Of a stretch of 6,175 nucleotides of DNA, positions 4,876 through 6,175 are shown piece by piece. The notes beneath the pieces are model-generated. The model saw nothing but the letters and a program-made list of their open reading frames with translations, was not told where the DNA came from and did not search any database. Position 1 is the stretch's first letter; each line of letters begins with the position of its first letter. The stretch is from Halovenus sp. (GTDB taxonomy: Archaea > Halobacteriota > Halobacteria > Halobacteriales > Haloarculaceae), in contig JAQCNG010000292.1 in assembly GCA_028275145.1 (NCBI GenBank), forward strand, positions 1-6,175, in the 5' to 3' direction. A program made the translations under genes and the position numbers.

Positions 4876-6175
4876 TTAGATATCCACCCAGTCGGCCTCG
4901 GGCGCGTGTTCCTTTATGAACTCCTTTCGCGGTTCGACCGCGTCACCCATCAGCACAGAGAACATCTTGTCGGCCACGGCGGCGTCCTCGACGGTAATCT
5001 GCTTGAGATGGCGCGTCTCGGGGTTCATCGTCGTGTCCCAGAGCTGCTGGGGGTTCATCTCACCGAGACCCTTGAACCGCTGGACCTGGCTCGGGTTGCC
5101 GTTGCACCGCTGCTCGATTATGCGGTCGCGCTCTTTCTCGGTCATGGCGTCGTATGTCTCGCCCCTGTAGCGGACCCGGTACAGCGGCGGCTTCGTCGCG
5201 TACACGTGACCCCGCTCGAGCAACGGCGTCATGTGCCGGTACAGGAACGTGAGCAGGAGCGTCCTGATATGGGCTCCGTCCACGTCCGCGTCAGTGTTGT
5301 GCGCACAGAGTCCACCGACACCCGCGACGAAGTTCTCGTCGGTCTCGACGGAGAAGTCGTACACGTACTCGCCAGTCGGGTCGACCTGCTCAACGGACCG
5401 CACCGGGAGCGCAACCAAGTCGTCGGAGAGTTCCTCGTACCGTCTCGCGTCCGGGTTGTCGCCACCGGTCTCGACTCTCTCGTGCAGTTGCGTGCTCTTC
5501 TCGTGCTGTTGCCAGACGTCGCGCAGACGTTCGAGGTCCTCGCGGGCAGACACCGTCACCGTGTGGCGGTCGGTCACCGTCTCGATACCTTCCGAGGAGA
5601 GCGAGTCCGCCGACACGACCGAGTGTGAGGCGACAACACCCTGCGCCGAGAGCAGGTACAGCAGCCCGCTCGCGAGGTCGCGGGACGTCGTCGTCCAGCG
5701 TATCGACCCGTCACCGACGGTTCCATCACCGAGGAGGTACCCGCGGAGGAACGCGCGCTGTCCGGCGTCGGACGTGTTGAACACGAGGTCGGGAACCGTC
5801 TTGGTCGCGGCACTCGTCGAGTCACACCCGAGTACCGCCTGCCAGACGACCGCCGCGACGCGGTTGACCAGCTTGACCTCGTCCACGCGGTCGTCGTACC
5901 GGCTGTGTTTCCCGGCAATCCCGAACACCTCCTCGAACGCAGTCCGGTACCGCTCGATCAGGTCGCGGTTGTTCGACCCCATGGTCAGGCGGACCCCGTT
6001 GCGCGGCGAGCACGACCCGTCTGCGACCCAGAATCCGAGCAGTTCGAGCAGCGTCTCGTCGATGTCGAGGTAGCGCTCGATGCCGTGGTCCGCGTAGTGT
6101 GCCGGTGTGAGCTCGACGGAGGCGTCCTCGGGTATCAGCTCGATATCGCTCTCGTCCAGTTCGCTCACCCGGACG
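4876..6175 (-). CDS. gyrB: DNA gyrase subunit B with intein, 3' part (5' end outside window)
   Basis: The reading frame enters at the right window edge and is open throughout. A GTG at 6168 is an internal codon rather than the true start, since the ATPase domain and the N-terminal extein lie outside. From 6175 to 5296 the frame encodes intein sequence. From 5295 to 4876 it encodes 139 residues of GyrB C-extein: [17 protein letters not shown], carrying the metal-binding DxD acidic residues of the TOPRIM domain, then the conserved [22 protein letters not shown] and TTMNPETR blocks, ending DWVDI. The extein lacks the insertion seen in enterobacterial GyrB and has the usual short form. In the mature enzyme GyrB binds and hydrolyses ATP and supplies the TOPRIM metals for DNA cleavage by GyrA. 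The gene is followed after 2 bases by gyrA, forming one operon; its promoter is out of view. Confidence 0.97.
   Translation of the reverse strand, partial: VRVSELDESDIELIPEDASVELTPAHYADHGIERYLDIDETLLELLGFWVADGSCSPRNGVRLTMGSNNRDLIERYRTAFEEVFGIAGKHSRYDDRVDEVKLVNRVAAVVWQAVLGCDSTSAATKTVPDLVFNTSDAGQRAFLRGYLLGDGTVGDGSIRWTTTSRDLASGLLYLLSAQGVVASHSVVSADSLSSEGIETVTDRHTVTVSAREDLERLRDVWQQHEKSTQLHERVETGGDNPDARRYEELSDDLVALPVRSVEQVDPTGEYVYDFSVETDENFVAGVGGLCAHNTDADVDGAHIRTLLLTFLYRHMTPLLERGHVYATKPPLYRVRYRGETYDAMTEKERDRIIEQRCNGNPSQVQRFKGLGEMNPQQLWDTTMNPETRHLKQITVEDAAVADKMFSVLMGDAVEPRKEFIKEHAPEADWVDI
5296..6175 (-). mobile_element. Intein with LAGLIDADG homing endonuclease in GyrB (C-terminal part)
   Basis: This is an in-frame protein-splicing element interrupting GyrB directly before the TOPRIM motif. 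Using the GTG at 6168 as residue 1, the visible part has a first dodecapeptide [10 protein letters not shown] (43-52) with acidic Asp50, a block D-like KTVPDLVFN (123-131), and a second dodecapeptide [12 protein letters not shown] (140-151) with Asp148. Splicing block F follows ([15 protein letters not shown], 269-283), then block G, GLCAHN (286-291), with penultimate His290 and terminal Asn291 followed by +1 Thr292 of the extein. These are the residues needed for Asn cyclisation and ester transfer. Both endonuclease acidic residues are kept and the frame is unbroken, so the homing enzyme may be active. The N-terminal splicing blocks A and B are beyond the window edge. Base composition looks like the host's by eye. 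Confidence 0.95.

Noticed and set aside
4873..5628. A 251-codon open frame on the + strand opposite gyrB
   Set aside because: It is antisense to the well-supported GyrB C-extein and intein, and its composition (basic, Leu/Val/Arg-rich) is that of a shadow frame.
6166..6168. GTG at 6168 as the start of a free-standing endonuclease/GyrB fusion gene
   Set aside because: The frame continues upstream to the window edge without a stop, and the protein begins mid-intein before the first LAGLIDADG block, so this is an internal Val codon of a longer gyrB.

Overview
The window looks like chromosomal DNA of a haloarchaeon (class Halobacteria). It is GC-rich, the predicted proteins are strongly acidic (runs of Asp and Glu, few Lys), and genes sit behind TATA-like boxes about 25 to 30 bases upstream of their ATG, as expected for leaderless haloarchaeal transcripts. 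The gene set also fits: DNA gyrase, a UPF0212 protein, and a zinc-type ferredoxin of the archaeal 7Fe family.

Layout from left to right: a zinc-containing 7Fe ferredoxin gene reads rightward (59-397). It faces, across a 169-base gap, a leftward block that fills the rest of the window. In transcription order (right to left) that block is: the 3' end of gyrB carrying most of an intein (4876-6175, cut by the window edge), gyrA (2357-4873), an unrecognised 151-residue acidic protein (1843-2298), a UPF0212/DUF555 protein with a long acidic tail (1167-1724), and an MJ0936/YfcE-type metallophosphoesterase (567-1058).

gyrB and gyrA are separated by 2 bases and clearly form one transcription unit encoding the two subunits of a negative-supercoiling gyrase; the GyrA box is present. 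The three smaller leftward genes each follow a gap of 58 to 118 bases with a plausible promoter, so they may be separately transcribed, although read-through cannot be excluded. No functional link between them and gyrase is visible.

The most notable items are the GyrB intein, inserted directly before the catalytic TOPRIM TDADVDG motif and apparently still carrying an intact LAGLIDADG homing endonuclease, and a large nested inverted repeat (448-542) filling much of the gap between the convergent ferredoxin and phosphoesterase genes. Asn at the GyrA position equivalent to E. coli Asp87, the Zn ligands of the ferredoxin, the His cluster in the unknown protein and the acidic tail of the UPF0212 protein also merit checking. 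I see no CRISPR array, tRNA, rRNA, insertion sequence, defence island or evidently new multi-gene system.
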